Shown here: positions 27,443 through 36,206 of the stretch, piece after piece
Numbering within the stretch: the first letter of the stretch is position 1
How the letters are laid out: every line of letters starts with the position of its first letter
Assembly (NCBI GenBank): GCA_029262195.1
Contig: JAJCZX010000027.1
Location: forward strand, 192,677-256,676
DNA: 64,000 nt
From: Gemmatimonadota bacterium
GTDB lineage: Bacteria; Gemmatimonadota; Gemmatimonadetes; Gemmatimonadales; GWC2-71-9
Direction of reading: 5' to 3'
Notes under the pieces: model-generated
The model's input: the letters and a program-made list of their open reading frames with translations, nothing else
Database searches by the model: none
What the model was told of the DNA's origin: nothing
Program-made: the position numbers and the translations under genes

Positions 27443-29185
27443 CTATCGGGGGTTGTCCTCACCGTTAACGAGGGCTTCCCAGCGAGGGTGTTCCCTGAGC
27501 GGCGCCCAGATGGGGTCAACCCGCAGTGTAGCCACAGACAACCATGATGGCCTGGACAGAACCTCCTCTACAACCTCAAAAGCCTTCTCAACCTCGCCGA
27601 TCTCAGCAAGAACTTCGGCATAACGCACCATCACGGCCGGGCCCGAGTAGGCATCAGACTCAACCACCGGCCTGAGGGCGACTCGTTCCGCAAGATCCCT
27701 GGCCTCATCGTGCATTCCAAGTTTCGCAAAGACGTAGGCGAGAGCCATTCTTCCCGAACCCAGGTCATCGGGGCCGATAGGAGCAAGTTCCGTCCACCCT
27801 CTGTTTTCAGCCACCTGCAACGCCAACCTGTAACGCTCCTGGGCTCGATCCAGCCTGCCAGAATGGGAGAATACCGCGGCCGTATTGAGGTAGAACCAAA
27901 ATTGGTCGACCCCGGAAGCGACTACGTCGAAACGCTCAACCTGCGGGGCCAGCTCCTCGGCCAGAACGCGACTCAACGTGGGGGATATCAAAAGCAGCTC
28001 GGGGCGGAATGCTCTCCACTCCTGGAGCACTTCAAGAGCGGCGTTCGGATCTCCATCCCGCGCAATCTGCAATAGAGCCTTCAACCGCTGGGAGTGATAC
28101 GGCTCCGGCACCAGGGCAATGCTGCGGTCGTGATAACGCTCTGCTTCATCGTATCGGCGCAACTGCTGGAGGGTGGAACCAAGGGCGAACATCAATTCGA
28201 AATTCTGGGGCGCCAATTCAGAGGCACGAATAAACATGTCCGCCGCTCGTTCCCAGTTACCGCTACGGCGCAGCACAAAACCCAGGGCCATAAGGATCAT
28301 CGGATCGTTCGGGCGCAACCGATCGGCTTTCTCAAGATGACCAAGAGCAGAGGGAAAATCCCGCCAACCATAGTAACTAAGGTAGCCGCGGGCCAACCAC
28401 GTATGCGGCGATTCAGGGGCCAGCGTTGCGGCCCGTTCAAGATCATCTCTGGCAAGCGGCAACTGGTCGGCCTCACCGAATTCGAAGTAGAGGGTCAACC
28501 TTGCGATCGAAAGCCTGGCCCAGGCAGCCGCAAAATTAGAATCCAGCTCCACGGCCCTCGTAAAACTGCCGACGGCCGCTTCGAGATCTGCATGAAGTAG
28601 GCTCCGGCTGACGTAGATAACCCCTTCGCGGTAGGCGTCGGCTGCCTCTTCGATGGTGGTTTCCGCATGCTCATCCTCTCGGGCGGTTTCCAGACCACTG
28701 GGTGAGGCCGCCGAAGCAACTGCCATAAAGACCACTCCGACGGTCACTCCCACCCCGGCGAACAGAGACAGAATTTTCCAACGAGGTCGGGGTGACGGCG
28801 AAAAACTCGGCTCATCCGGAACTTCCGTGTCAGCACGCATGATCGAAACAGGAGCGACAAATCGATACCCCCGCCTGGGGGCAGTCTGAATGAACTGTGA
28901 GTTTCGGAAACTGTCGCCAAGCGCCTGACGAATTTCGTGGATGCAAAAGTTGAGGCCCTTGTCCATCTCAACGAACGAACCACCCCAGATGTGGTCGTAT
29001 ATTTCTTCGCGGCTGACCAGACGGTTGGCATTCATCGCGAGATATTTCAAGACTTCAAAGGGCTGGCGCTGGATCTTGACCCGGACCCCGGAACGGGTAA
29101 GGCTCTCTCTGTGCAAATCCATCTCGAAGAGCCCGAAGCGAATCATTTCAACGTCAGGAATCGTTGCCGAGTCGGTCTGGTTCAT
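27443..29185 (-). CDS. wHTH-TPR transmembrane transcriptional regulator
   Basis: One-component regulator. The OmpR/CadC-type winged helix covers roughly the first 100 residues (FEVLKYLAMNANRLVSREEI, then IHEIRQALGD and a closing RRGYRFVAP). A single membrane helix follows (LFAVGVTVG-like stretch near 145-165) and then about 400 residues of TPR repeats, including SALGHLEKADRLRPNDP. I start at ATG 29185 (MNQTDSATIP), which removes about 43 residues of unlikely N-terminal extension; the winged helix normally begins about 10-20 residues into such proteins. It faces a beta-lactamase-like lipoprotein gene across a long intergenic region and converges on the methyltransferase gene. The signal sensed by the TPR part is unknown. 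Confidence 0.83.
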   Translation of the reverse strand: MNQTDSATIPDVEMIRFGLFEMDLHRESLTRSGVRVKIQRQPFEVLKYLAMNANRLVSREEIYDHIWGGSFVEMDKGLNFCIHEIRQALGDSFRNSQFIQTAPRRGYRFVAPVSIMRADTEVPDEPSFSPSPRPRWKILSLFAGVGVTVGVVFMAVASAASPSGLETAREDEHAETTIEEAADAYREGVIYVSRSLLHADLEAAVGSFTRAVELDSNFAAAWARLSIARLTLYFEFGEADQLPLARDDLERAATLAPESPHTWLARGYLSYYGWRDFPSALGHLEKADRLRPNDPMILMALGFVLRRSGNWERAADMFIRASELAPQNFELMFALGSTLQQLRRYDEAERYHDRSIALVPEPYHSQRLKALLQIARDGDPNAALEVLQEWRAFRPELLLISPTLSRVLAEELAPQVERFDVVASGVDQFWFYLNTAAVFSHSGRLDRAQERYRLALQVAENRGWTELAPIGPDDLGSGRMALAYVFAKLGMHDEARDLAERVALRPVVESDAYSGPAVMVRYAEVLAEIGEVEKAFEVVEEVLSRPSWLSVATLRVDPIWAPLREHPRWEALVNGEDNPR

Positions 29186-29573
29186 TTTCTCAACTTGTAG
29201 GGCCGTTTTTTGCCACAATCGCTCCTGGAACGGGGCTCGCCAGGTCAGAGGGCGACAATGGACTGTCGAATTCAACATTCCCAGGGCGAAGAATGTTCCA
29301 CAATTCAGCCTCAAACCGCACCGACGCTCGAAAGCCTCGTTGCCATCACCATCTGGACCGCGGCTACCAACGCACTGTTTTTTTACGATATTAGTTACAT
29401 GATAAGTTGTAATGCTGCATTAGGTTAGGGAATTCGGCGCCGGCTAATTTCCTCCTATCACCCCAGCTGGAACTTCCTTATCGCCCCCCGTTTTAGAGGT
29501 AGAGCCATTCCGGCCGAGCGGTGAGGAACCACGTGATCGCAGTAACCCAGGAATCAGCGAGTCTCATAAAACA
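29186..29573. other. 388-base divergent intergenic region
   Basis: Lies between the start of the wHTH-TPR regulator and the serine hydrolase. No convincing coding frame was seen. The middle is AT-rich (about 29379-29415: a T7 run, then ACGATATTAG) and holds the inverted repeat described separately. GGTTAGGG and a C-rich stretch follow toward the hydrolase start. Two divergent promoters would fit here. Confidence 0.5.
29395..29412. promoter_or_regulatory. Inverted repeat TTACA-N8-TGTAA, operator candidate
   Basis: TTACATGATAAGTTGTAA is a 5+5 inverted repeat with an 8-base centre, inside the only AT-rich patch of the divergent region. Such a site could bind the dimeric winged-helix regulator encoded next door. 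Assigned by symmetry and context only. Confidence 0.4.
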
Positions 29574-31232
29574 ATGAAACATCCCTCGATAGCACTTACA
29601 ACCATGTTGCTCGTACAGGCGTGTAGTTCTACCCCAATCGCGCCGCCTGAGGACAACACGGGCGCTCCGACTTCGTTGGTGATTACTTCCAACGTTGACA
29701 CCGTTGAGTCCATCGGGGAGCGGATTGACCTTTCTGCCACCGCCACCGACGCCGCCGGGGGAACGGTCGAAGGGACCGTTTCGTGGGTCTCAGGAGATCC
29801 GCGCATCGCTCTCATCACTCAGACAGGGCGACTGACATCGGTCAACAACGGCACCACCGTTTTAATCGCCCAGCTGGACCTTCTGCGCGACACGATTGAG
29901 ATCGTAATCGCCCAAAAGCCCACGTCCGTTACAATCGAATCCGTTTCAGACACGGCTCGGTCCATAGGAATCCGCCAGCGAATGAGGGCAACAGTTAGGG
30001 ACGCTCAAGGGGTCGGCATCGCGACCGAACGCGCGAAACCCACCTGGAGCACATCCGATCCCACTGTTGCACGGATTGATGAACCCGGCAAAGTATTACC
30101 CACTGGTCGAGGAACGGCCGACGTCATAGTTACGGCCGGTGACGCCGTGGGAACCCACCCGTTAACCGTTTTCCCCTCAATCTCCGTCGAAATCGACACT
30201 GCGCTGGCCGAGCGAATGCAATGGGCATTGGAAGACTCTACGGTAAGTCGCCGTCTAAGAAGTGTGACGGCATCGGTGACCATAGGAGACAAAGTCTGGA
30301 CCGGTGTTTCGGGTCGTTCGAACGACCTGGCAGAAGCCAAGCCGGACATGCTGTATGGATGGGCGAGTGTCACCAAAACAGCGGTTGGTGCCGCGACAAT
30401 GTTGTTGGTCGAAGACGGCGCATTGTCCCTTAGCGACAACGTCGGGACCTGGTTTTCAGACCTGCCCAATATCCCCACGACCGTAACGGTCCGACAGCTG
30501 TTGCAACACACCACGGGGATTTTTGATTACGTGATCCACCCCAACCTTACGACGAGTCGAAATGCCGATACTCAGCGCGTATGGACACCACGGGAAATAA
30601 TCGAAAACTTCGTCACAACCCCGATTTTCACACCGGGCGAACGATTCAGTTACTCGAACACCAACTTCATCGTTCTCGGAATGATCATAGAAGAAGTTAC
30701 CTCCAAAACTGTAGCACAGGTCATGAGGGAAAGACTCTGGGTCCCAAACCAATTGAACGCCATGTTCTTGCTCGGTCAGGAATCCTCATCGGGCACCATC
30801 GCAACCGGATGGTCGGATATCTCCGGTACCGGCACGCTTCAGGACTTCGCCATTTTTTTCGGACCCGCCACTCATTCCCTGAGATGGACAGCCGGCGGCA
30901 TTTTTGCTACCGCAACAGACATGGCGCTGTGGGGTCGGGCTCTTTATACGGCGAAAGCGGTGACACAGGGCTCGCTGGACGAAATGAACACGTTTATCGA
31001 CCCTATGGCAGGTTCGACGGTCTGGACTGGAGCCGGCTTGGGAACGTTGAGGTATCAATTTGGCAATAAGACAACGTGGGGACACGCTGGCGCGATATCT
31101 GGATTTTCGTCGCTGATGATCTATTCACCGGACGACGACGTGTCAATTGCGGTTGCCATCAACCAGGACGCGGGCAGTCACAATTTCGCACACTTTAGAA
31201 TTACCGAGGCTTTGCTGAACCTCGCTCGATAA
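29574..31232 (+). CDS. Class C beta-lactamase-like serine hydrolase lipoprotein with two BIG2-type domains
   Basis: Secreted hydrolase of 552 residues. Signal peptide with a VQAC lipobox (Cys17), then two bacterial Ig-like (BIG2) repeats of about 85 residues (roughly 30-112 and 115-200; VSWVSGDPRIALI and PTWSTSDPTVARI mark the shared strands). The penicillin-binding-protein fold follows at about 210-550. Active-site motifs are SVTK (Ser and Lys of SxxK) in GWASVTKTAVG, YSN in RFSYSNTN, and HAG in TWGHAGAISG, with QLLQHTTGI as a family marker. These enzymes are often esterases or D-peptide hydrolases rather than true lactamases. ATG 29574 is the only good start. It is divergent from the regulator gene, which may control it. 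Confidence 0.87.
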   Translation: MKHPSIALTTMLLVQACSSTPIAPPEDNTGAPTSLVITSNVDTVESIGERIDLSATATDAAGGTVEGTVSWVSGDPRIALITQTGRLTSVNNGTTVLIAQLDLLRDTIEIVIAQKPTSVTIESVSDTARSIGIRQRMRATVRDAQGVGIATERAKPTWSTSDPTVARIDEPGKVLPTGRGTADVIVTAGDAVGTHPLTVFPSISVEIDTALAERMQWALEDSTVSRRLRSVTASVTIGDKVWTGVSGRSNDLAEAKPDMLYGWASVTKTAVGAATMLLVEDGALSLSDNVGTWFSDLPNIPTTVTVRQLLQHTTGIFDYVIHPNLTTSRNADTQRVWTPREIIENFVTTPIFTPGERFSYSNTNFIVLGMIIEEVTSKTVAQVMRERLWVPNQLNAMFLLGQESSSGTIATGWSDISGTGTLQDFAIFFGPATHSLRWTAGGIFATATDMALWGRALYTAKAVTQGSLDEMNTFIDPMAGSTVWTGAGLGTLRYQFGNKTTWGHAGAISGFSSLMIYSPDDDVSIAVAINQDAGSHNFAHFRITEALLNLAR

Positions 31233-31256
31233 CAGACTCAGGGTTTCGGCAGGCTC

Positions 31257-32534
31257 TCAGACCTTCTCGAGCGCCTGCTCCAGGTCAGCCAGAATGTCCT
31301 CGTAGTGCTCAACGCCAACGGACAACCTCACCAGGGATGGAGTAATCCCCATCCTGAGTTGATCTTCAGGAGCAATATCCGAATGAGTCATCGAGGCCGG
31401 GTGTTCGGCCAGGCACTCAGTACCGCCGAGACTAACCGCCAACTTGGCCAACACCATCGCGTTCAAGAACCGGAAAGCCTCGGCTTCGCCCCCTGACAAC
31501 TCGAACGCCACAAGCGACCCCGGGCCCACACACTGTTTTCTGTAGGTTTCAAACATGGGATGGTTTTCGCCCATAGTGCCCAGATAGTAGACATTCTTTA
31601 CCTTAGGATGGTTCTCCAGATAATCCGCCACATACCGCGCGTTTTTCATCTGCGCGGTCATCCTCATCTTGAGGGTTTCGAGGCTTCGCAGTAGCAACCA
31701 ACTGGTATAGGGGGCCGCCATATTGCCCATAAAAGTCCGATGCAATTTGATCTGGGACATGACCTCAGTACTTCCGATAGCGGCCCCGGCGATCAAGTCG
31801 CTGTGACCTCCGATGAATTTGGTTGCCGAGTACAAAACCAGATCGGCGCCTTGCTTTAACGGATGCTGCCAGAGTGGCCCGAGGAACGTGTTGTCCACCA
31901 TCACAACGGGGGTTTTCTCTCCCGCAGACAACTTCTTCACCAGATCGCCAATCCCCGCTATATCCACAAGCTGATTGGTAGGATTGGACGGGGTTTCCAT
32001 AAGCACAGCCGCCACCGGCCGATTGGCGATTCGTTCCCGCAGCAATTCCTCCAGATCAGCAGCCGGTACACCGGACGGGAATGAAACCGATGCGATTCCA
32101 AACTGCGGCAAAATGATGTTTACGAAATAATCTGAGCCTCCATATATCGGCTCCGAATGCACTACAACGTCGCCCGGACGGGCGAAAGCCAACAGGCTTG
32201 TTGAAATTGCGGCCATCCCCGACTCGAAAGCGGCGGCCTCTTCACCACCATCCCACAGGGTCAACCTATCCTCAAGGACTTCAAGATCCGGATTGTTGAG
32301 CCTGCTGTAGATTAGGCCCATTTCCTCTTTGGGGTCCCTATCTCGCAGGCCGTAGGCAATTTCAAAGAAGGCCTTTCCATCCTCTGCCTTTTCAAACACG
32401 AAGGTTGAATTCTGGAAGATGGGAAGTTTGATCGCGCCCTGCGAAAGCTCGGGTTTGTACCCGTAGCTCATCATGAGGCTTTCCGGTCTCATCTCACGAC
32501 CGGCGAGATAGGCATCAGCTTTTTTTCCGGCCAT
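31257..32534 (-). CDS. PLP-dependent trans-sulfuration family enzyme (cystathionine gamma-synthase-like)
   Basis: Cys/Met metabolism PLP enzyme of 425 residues from ATG 32534, where GGAG lies 5 bases upstream; longer in-frame starts would add a basic tail unlike the family. The PLP lysine is in [13 protein letters not shown], the phosphate-binding ESGMAAIST loop and PSNPT motif are present, and [17 protein letters not shown] gives the contact with the neighbouring subunit. The opening [19 protein letters not shown] matches a subgroup annotated as cystathionine gamma-synthase family, whose substrate is often uncertain (gamma-synthase, beta-lyase or methionine gamma-lyase). It stands alone, convergent with the serine hydrolase and divergent from a membrane protein. 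Confidence 0.88.
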   Translation of the reverse strand: MAGKKADAYLAGREMRPESLMMSYGYKPELSQGAIKLPIFQNSTFVFEKAEDGKAFFEIAYGLRDRDPKEEMGLIYSRLNNPDLEVLEDRLTLWDGGEEAAAFESGMAAISTSLLAFARPGDVVVHSEPIYGGSDYFVNIILPQFGIASVSFPSGVPAADLEELLRERIANRPVAAVLMETPSNPTNQLVDIAGIGDLVKKLSAGEKTPVVMVDNTFLGPLWQHPLKQGADLVLYSATKFIGGHSDLIAGAAIGSTEVMSQIKLHRTFMGNMAAPYTSWLLLRSLETLKMRMTAQMKNARYVADYLENHPKVKNVYYLGTMGENHPMFETYRKQCVGPGSLVAFELSGGEAEAFRFLNAMVLAKLAVSLGGTECLAEHPASMTHSDIAPEDQLRMGITPSLVRLSVGVEHYEDILADLEQALEKV

Positions 32535-32674
32535 TCTGCTCCGTTTCCACCCAAACCTCCAAAAAACGGGTTTGGTGGGTAGTTTTAAACGTTTGAAACT
32601 CCTGGGTCGTCTTAATAGTACAAGTTTGTGTAATAAGGATCGTTCAAATTTGTACCAATGGAACTTTATAAGCC

Positions 32675-33688
32675 GTGGAACCGACTTCCGATTTGAACCA
32701 AGGCAGACGGCGGGCAACTAATCACCAATTGAGCACCGGGCTCTGGGTAGCGGCCAGATACACGGCGTTGGGGGTAGCCGTTGTCGTGGTCGTTGGGTTG
32801 TTCATTAAACCTCAACTATCCCTTGTCGCTCTGCTGGACATCATTGTTCCGATTGTGCCCGCGGCGCTTTTGCTCAATCCATTGATTTGGCGAAACGTTT
32901 GTCCGTTGGCCACCGCCAACATGATTTCCAACCGTATTGGCCCACGACGCAGACCTGACCAGAACAGCGTGCGCAAGATGATGGTTCTGGGCATAGTCCT
33001 GTTTTTCGTCCTGGTACCGGCGCGCCGTTTTCTTTTCAACGAAAACGCGATAGTCCTTTCTAGCACGATAATCGCATTGATTTTGGTAAGCTTAGCGCTG
33101 GGCGCTTATTACGACATGAAATCGGGTTTCTGTAATTCGTTTTGCCCCGTTTTACCTGTAGAGCGGTTTTACGGATTCAGTCCGTTGGTCAAGGTGTCGA
33201 ACCAACGCTGCGTTCCAAGATGCACCGGCTGCGCGCCAGCGTGCATTGACCTTGGACCTGAGAAGGCTCCCCGACAGGCCCTCGGAAATGCCAGGAAAGG
33301 CAATTTCTGGACCTTCACACCGTTCGGTGTCTTCGCATTGGCGTTTCCGGGTTTCATTCTGGGGTACAACTCCGTGACGAACGGGCCACTGGCCGACGCA
33401 GTTAATATCTACGCGGTGATCCTTGGCTATTCCGCCGCAGCCGCCGTTTTGTTCGGTACTCTGGCGATAGTTTTCAAACTCCCGTTCGGTCGCATGCTGC
33501 CCGTCCTCACTGCTGTTGCGGCGGTCGCATACTACTGGTTCGCTGCTCCGACGATGATCGGAGCTTTTGGTCTCGACCAACTTGCCGGAGTAACTTTCCG
33601 GTGGGCAATTTTCGCGTTCATAGGTGTATGGCTTGTGATTGCAGTTCGCCGTTCTTCAAACATGGTTCCACAACCGCGTACCGCCTGA
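32675..33688 (+). CDS. NapH/NosR-like membrane protein with a single cysteine cluster
   Basis: Membrane protein of 337 residues with about eight helices. Cysteine motifs resemble the polyferredoxin-type NapH/NosR/RdxA group: NVCPLATANM near residue 75, CNSFCPV near 150, and a soluble loop CVPRCTGCAPAC (spacing Cx3Cx2Cx3C) near 178, which could hold one [4Fe-4S] cluster. Only one such cluster is present instead of the usual two ferredoxin-like sets, so this is a reduced or divergent member. A role in membrane electron transfer is plausible. It starts at GTG 32675, divergent from the trans-sulfuration gene over about 140 bases, and is followed at 19 bases by the DUF5916 gene. Confidence 0.6.
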   Translation: MEPTSDLNQGRRRATNHQLSTGLWVAARYTALGVAVVVVVGLFIKPQLSLVALLDIIVPIVPAALLLNPLIWRNVCPLATANMISNRIGPRRRPDQNSVRKMMVLGIVLFFVLVPARRFLFNENAIVLSSTIIALILVSLALGAYYDMKSGFCNSFCPVLPVERFYGFSPLVKVSNQRCVPRCTGCAPACIDLGPEKAPRQALGNARKGNFWTFTPFGVFALAFPGFILGYNSVTNGPLADAVNIYAVILGYSAAAAVLFGTLAIVFKLPFGRMLPVLTAVAAVAYYWFAAPTMIGAFGLDQLAGVTFRWAIFAFIGVWLVIAVRRSSNMVPQPRTA

Positions 33689-33707
33689 CCCTTTTCCCGA
33701 AAGAAAA

Positions 33708-36047
33708 ATGCGCTCAACTGATACTCGCTGCCGCGAAACGAGTAGCACCACCACCACATTCCGGTTGTTTATTGCTCTCTACGTGTTCCTGTCGCCGTTC
33801 GGCACATCCGCAGCTTTCTCTCAGGATCCGATCGAACTATCTAGAATCTCAGGGCCCATATTACTCGATGGTCGAATTGAAGAGACTGCCTGGAGTGACA
33901 TAACTCCCGTGCCATTGACGATGTTCGAACCATTTTTTCAGGGCGAATCAACTGTCAGAACAGAAATACGGGTTGGCTACGACGACGACTTCATCTACGT
34001 GTCCGGCAGGATGTTCGACGATGGCCCCTCCACAAGATTGGTTACATCTCTCCAAAGGGATGGGCTTGGGAACGATGATTTGATCATGATCGAACTGGAC
34101 ACCTTCAACGACAACGAAAACGGCGTGATGTTTGCGACCAACCCCGCGGGAGTCCGTTGGGACGCCTCGGTGGCGAACGACGCGCAGGGCTTTTTCGGCG
34201 GTGGTGTCAGTAACTCATGGAACACGTTCTGGGATGCCGCGGTGACCCAGACCGAAGAAGGTTGGTTTGCGGAAATGCGGATCCCATTTTCGAGCCTTCG
34301 GTTCCAAAATTCCGGTGACCGGGTTGAGATGGGCCTGAAAGTTTTTCGGCAGTACGCGCAAGAATCCGAGACCTTAAGCTATCCGTTGACGCGAACTGAG
34401 TGGAATCAGGGACTTTTCCGCCCATCGCGGTACCAGGATGTTGTGATGCGGGGAGTTAAAAACAAGAAACCGGTTTACGTGACGCCCTACGCTCTGGGTG
34501 GGGTCGACCGCACACCAGAATTGAATCCGACAGCCACGCAGTACAACGGAGTAAACGACGGAAACTTTGAAGCGGGTATCGACCTGAAGTATGGCCTGAC
34601 CTCCAACCTCACACTCGATCTCACTGCAAACACCGATTTCGCACAGGTTGAGGCTGACAATCAGCAGGTTAACCTCACGCGGTTCTCTCTTTTCTTCCCG
34701 GAAAAGAGACAATTTTTTCTTGAGCGGGGCGGGATTTTCAATTTCTCTTTGAACGATTTTGCACGTGTATTCCATTCACGGAGAATCGGAATCGGTCAGC
34801 GAGGGGAGTCAGTCCGAATACTCGGTGGAGCACGGGTTGTAGGTCGAGCCGGCCCGTGGGATGTCGGAGTGATCAACATGCAAACCGCCGGGGATGCAAC
34901 CACCGGACGACCGTCGTTCAATAACGGAGTCTACCGCCTCCGGAGACGCGTTTTCAATGAGGTTTCATCTATAGGCGCCATTGCCACAACTAAGATCGGC
35001 GAAGACGGTACATACAATATGGTTTGGGGGGCTGACGCCATCGTACGATTGACCGGCGACACCTACATGGAAATAACCGCAGCTCAAAGTAGCGACGGCG
35101 GATTCGTCGACTGTTCGGACGGCCAGCGTTCCACTACTGGAAGTTGCGCTCCGGGATCGACAATTGTTAGTCAGCCCGACTTCGACTTTGCCAACTCATC
35201 TCGCGTGCGTTTCACCATTAACCGTCGTTCGTCACAGGGACTGGGCTACGGCACCTGGATAACCCGATCGGGAATTAACTTCAACCCGGAACTCGGATTC
35301 ATCCAACGCTCCAACTTCACCCGCGGCGAATTGATGGTCAACTACGGCCACTTCTCCGGTTCAGAATCGTCTCTTCGGTTTGTTCAGCCCATGCTGTTCG
35401 GCACGATCTTCTGGAGAAACGACGATAAGACAATTGAGTCGGGCCAGGTGTGGAACAACTATTCCTTCGGGTTTAAGTCAGGAGCAAGTGGCGGCCTCGC
35501 CATCCGTTACGACTTCGACGATCTCCGGAGAGGATTCAGCCTCTCTTCGGATGCCGGAGTGCCGGCAGGCCGACACAAATGGGCTACTGTCGGGCTGAAT
35601 GTTAATTCACCGCAAGGAAACAGAGTTACCTACTTCGCCAACGGACTGGTCGGTGGATTCTACGACGGGACCCAGGTGTCTTTGGGAGGCGGCCCAGCAT
35701 GGACCGTTTCACCACACCTCCAACTGAGCGGGAACTACACCTACAACCGAGTCGAATTCGATAACCGGGCCGAACTCTTCACCTCTCACCTTGCCAGGGT
35801 AAGAGTCCAGGGAGCAATAAATAGCTCGCTAACCGGAAGTGCGTTTCTGCAATATTCGTCTGCCGCCGACATCGTGTCGGCTAACTTCAGGATTCGCTAT
35901 CATTTCAGCGAAGGACGCGACCTGTTTATAGTTCTCAACGAATCGCTCGATACTGATCGACAACCGTTAACCCCGCTGCTACCCAGAGAACCTCTGGCAC
36001 AACGCCAGACGTTGATCGTGAAGTACTCGTATACGTTTGTGAATTAA
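33708..36047 (+). CDS. DUF5916 outer-membrane protein with CBM9-like N-terminal domain
   Basis: Secreted protein of 779 residues from ATG 33708, giving a signal peptide that ends near TSAAFSQ; the in-frame ATG at 33639 would add a polar tail overlapping the upstream gene. Residues about 30-215 form a carbohydrate-binding family 9-like domain (PILLDGRIEETAW, then VRVGYDDDFIYVS-like strands and the MIELDTFNDNENG turn). The rest is the DUF5916 beta-barrel-like region (YGLTSNLTLDLTANTDFAQVEADNQQ region), ending in alternating aromatic residues SYTFVN as outer-membrane barrels do. Function unknown; the family is abundant in Gemmatimonadota and Bacteroidota. A strong terminator lies 75 bases after the stop. 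Confidence 0.82.
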   Translation: MRSTDTRCRETSSTTTTFRLFIALYVFLSPFGTSAAFSQDPIELSRISGPILLDGRIEETAWSDITPVPLTMFEPFFQGESTVRTEIRVGYDDDFIYVSGRMFDDGPSTRLVTSLQRDGLGNDDLIMIELDTFNDNENGVMFATNPAGVRWDASVANDAQGFFGGGVSNSWNTFWDAAVTQTEEGWFAEMRIPFSSLRFQNSGDRVEMGLKVFRQYAQESETLSYPLTRTEWNQGLFRPSRYQDVVMRGVKNKKPVYVTPYALGGVDRTPELNPTATQYNGVNDGNFEAGIDLKYGLTSNLTLDLTANTDFAQVEADNQQVNLTRFSLFFPEKRQFFLERGGIFNFSLNDFARVFHSRRIGIGQRGESVRILGGARVVGRAGPWDVGVINMQTAGDATTGRPSFNNGVYRLRRRVFNEVSSIGAIATTKIGEDGTYNMVWGADAIVRLTGDTYMEITAAQSSDGGFVDCSDGQRSTTGSCAPGSTIVSQPDFDFANSSRVRFTINRRSSQGLGYGTWITRSGINFNPELGFIQRSNFTRGELMVNYGHFSGSESSLRFVQPMLFGTIFWRNDDKTIESGQVWNNYSFGFKSGASGGLAIRYDFDDLRRGFSLSSDAGVPAGRHKWATVGLNVNSPQGNRVTYFANGLVGGFYDGTQVSLGGGPAWTVSPHLQLSGNYTYNRVEFDNRAELFTSHLARVRVQGAINSSLTGSAFLQYSSAADIVSANFRIRYHFSEGRDLFIVLNESLDTDRQPLTPLLPREPLAQRQTLIVKYSYTFVN

Positions 36048-36121
36048 AAGAGTGGCACGGGGGCACAGGGGCTTGGCCGCACAGACCTCTCCCTGCTCCC
36101 CGCTCCCTCCTCCCATAACGG

Positions 36122-36159
36122 AATTGGGCCCCTCGCAAAAGCGAGGAGCCCAATTTTTT
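36122..36159 (+). terminator. Rho-independent terminator after the DUF5916 gene
   Basis: AATTGGGC, one C-A mismatch, then CCTCGC pair through an AAAA loop with GCGAGG and GCCCAATT, giving 14 base pairs with one mismatch, followed by T6 on the plus strand. The T run exists only in the plus direction, so it serves the DUF5916 transcript; the convergent TonB receptor gene ends at 36207. Confidence 0.9.
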
Positions 36160-36206
36160 CTAATGTGGCCGGAAGGCCTCCCGTGCTCCCAAGCCACAGT
36201 CTCCCG

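Noticed and set aside
29186-29314. 43-residue N-terminal extension of the wHTH-TPR regulator
   Set aside because: The extension is unlike the family and lacks a ribosome binding site; the winged helix needs only the start at 29185.
32535-32717. 61-residue basic N-terminal extension of the trans-sulfuration enzyme
   Set aside because: GGAG 5 bases before ATG 32534 and the family N-terminus both favour the shorter start; the extension would overlap the divergent gene.
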